6,489 nucleotides of DNA. Source: Nitrospira sp. GTDB lineage: Bacteria > Nitrospirota > Nitrospiria > Nitrospirales > Nitrospiraceae. The notes beneath the pieces were generated by a model that saw only the letters and a program-made list of their open reading frames with translations, was not told where the DNA came from and made no database searches. The DNA lies in NCBI GenBank assembly GCA_025361385.1, contig JANYAJ010000439.1, positions 1 to 6,489 on the forward strand, read 5' to 3'. Position numbers and translations under genes: made by a program. Of the stretch, positions 5,927 to 6,489 are shown one piece after another (position 1 is the first letter of the stretch; the number at the start of each line of letters is the position of its first letter).

Positions 5927-6489
5927 TTATGTTCGACTTCCACTGTCCTCATTTGTATAGGCCGCTGCATACATGAAATAGGGCGCATACTCCAATTCCA
6001 CCTGTGTCAAGATAATGCCGGCCGCCTCACTATTCTCGCCGAGCAGTTTCAGCGACTTCTTGGCCACGTCCTGACTTGTCCCACCGGCACGAACCACGAA
6101 GGCAGTCATATTAACCATACCACTGAGAACGTTCACATCCGCCAACGGCATTACGGGAGGAGCATCTAGGATTATATGGTCGTACCGTGCCTTGAGCTCC
6201 GGCAAAAGCTTCGCCACATACTGAATGCCCGACAACCCAGCTGGGCGGACCCTGGGAGACCCTGACGGCAAAACCCATAGCGGCACACCATCACATCGAT
6301 GGATACAATTCTCAAGAATCTCACCCCCCTGGAGCACATCACCCAAGCCAGGTCCTGCAGGAACTCCCATATACTCGTGCACCATAGGGCGTTTAAAGTC
6401 GCAATCGACGAGCAGCGTAGACTTGCCAAGATCATGGGCGAGAATATACGCGAGATTGACTGCCGTCGTTGTCTTTCCTTCGCTCATCA
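5927..6489 (-). CDS. Polysaccharide tyrosine autokinase (BY-kinase, CpsD/CapB/Wzc type), C-terminal part
   Basis: The final 187 codons of a bacterial tyrosine kinase; the gene continues past the right edge, so the internal Met at 6487 is not its start. The cut falls inside the Walker A loop, of which MSEGKTTTAVNLA remains, with the ATP-binding Lys-Thr. Counting from that Met, Walker A' is LLVDCDFKRP (25-34) and Walker B is HIILDAPPVMPLADV (104-118), the trio that defines BY-kinases as distinct from MinD/ParA. The tail carries four tyrosines in eleven residues (Y167, Y170, Y173, Y177, in YAPYFMYAAAY), the autophosphorylated cluster that governs ring assembly and polymer export. Any chain-length-determinant (Wzz) domain would lie on a separate or upstream part outside the window. 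It precedes the initiating sugar transferase by 19 nt, the usual pairing in exopolysaccharide loci. The family is clear; whether it is the XrtA-associated type is inferred. Confidence 0.92.
   Translation of the reverse strand, partial: MSEGKTTTAVNLAYILAHDLGKSTLLVDCDFKRPMVHEYMGVPAGPGLGDVLQGGEILENCIHRCDGVPLWVLPSGSPRVRPAGLSGIQYVAKLLPELKARYDHIILDAPPVMPLADVNVLSGMVNMTAFVVRAGGTSQDVAKKSLKLLGENSEAAGIILTQVELEYAPYFMYAAAYTNEDSGSRT

Noticed and set aside
5908..5988. Upstream extension of the sugar transferase over the kinase 3' end
   Set aside because: It would overlap the kinase by up to 62 nt, has no ribosome site, and encodes no family-like sequence.
1..6489. CRISPR arrays, tRNA or rRNA genes, insertion sequences, attachment sites
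   Set aside because: No regularly spaced repeats, cloverleaf-like segments, transposase motifs or terminal inverted repeats were seen.

Overview
The window carries part of a cell-surface polysaccharide locus. All seven genes lie on the minus strand, so transcription runs from high to low coordinates. In that order they are: the C-terminal part of a bacterial tyrosine autokinase (cut by the right edge), a polyprenyl-phosphate sugar-1-phosphate transferase, an O-carbamoyltransferase of the NodU/CmcH/TobZ/SxtI family, an SxtJ-type membrane protein, a 50-residue DUF5989 membrane protein, a sugar-1-phosphate nucleotidyltransferase of the RfbF type, and a PIG-L/LmbE-type deacetylase.

The genes form three blocks. 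Block 1 (4876-6489) is the kinase and sugar transferase, 19 nt apart; both are standard parts of an exopolysaccharide initiation and export system. The sugar transferase most resembles the subfamily that accompanies PEP-CTERM/exosortase (XrtA) loci. Block 2 (2149-4589) is carbamoyltransferase, SxtJ and DUF5989, with gaps of 20 and 27 nt, clearly one operon. The same three kinds of gene sit together in saxitoxin clusters and in many bacterial surface-sugar loci. Block 3 (251-1743) is nucleotidyltransferase plus PIG-L deacetylase, 59 nt apart, fitting synthesis of an activated sugar and removal of an N-acyl group. A 286-nt gap separates blocks 1 and 2 and a 405-nt gap separates blocks 2 and 3. 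Each gap contains weak hairpins and only poor promoter candidates. The first 250 nt hold no gene I can defend.

How they may work together (inference): the sugar transferase loads the first sugar phosphate onto the lipid carrier and the kinase controls polymerisation and export. The nucleotidyltransferase and deacetylase help make a modified sugar. The carbamoyltransferase, perhaps tied to the membrane by its two small partners, adds a carbamoyl group to a sugar hydroxyl of the polymer or of a related small molecule.

The source is a Gram-negative-type bacterium of moderate GC content with strong Shine-Dalgarno signals. The protein flavour (XrtA-like sugar transferase, carbamoyltransferase-SxtJ-DUF5989) would fit Nitrospirota, for example Nitrospira, or a related environmental lineage. 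This is an impression from family resemblance, not a demonstrated assignment.
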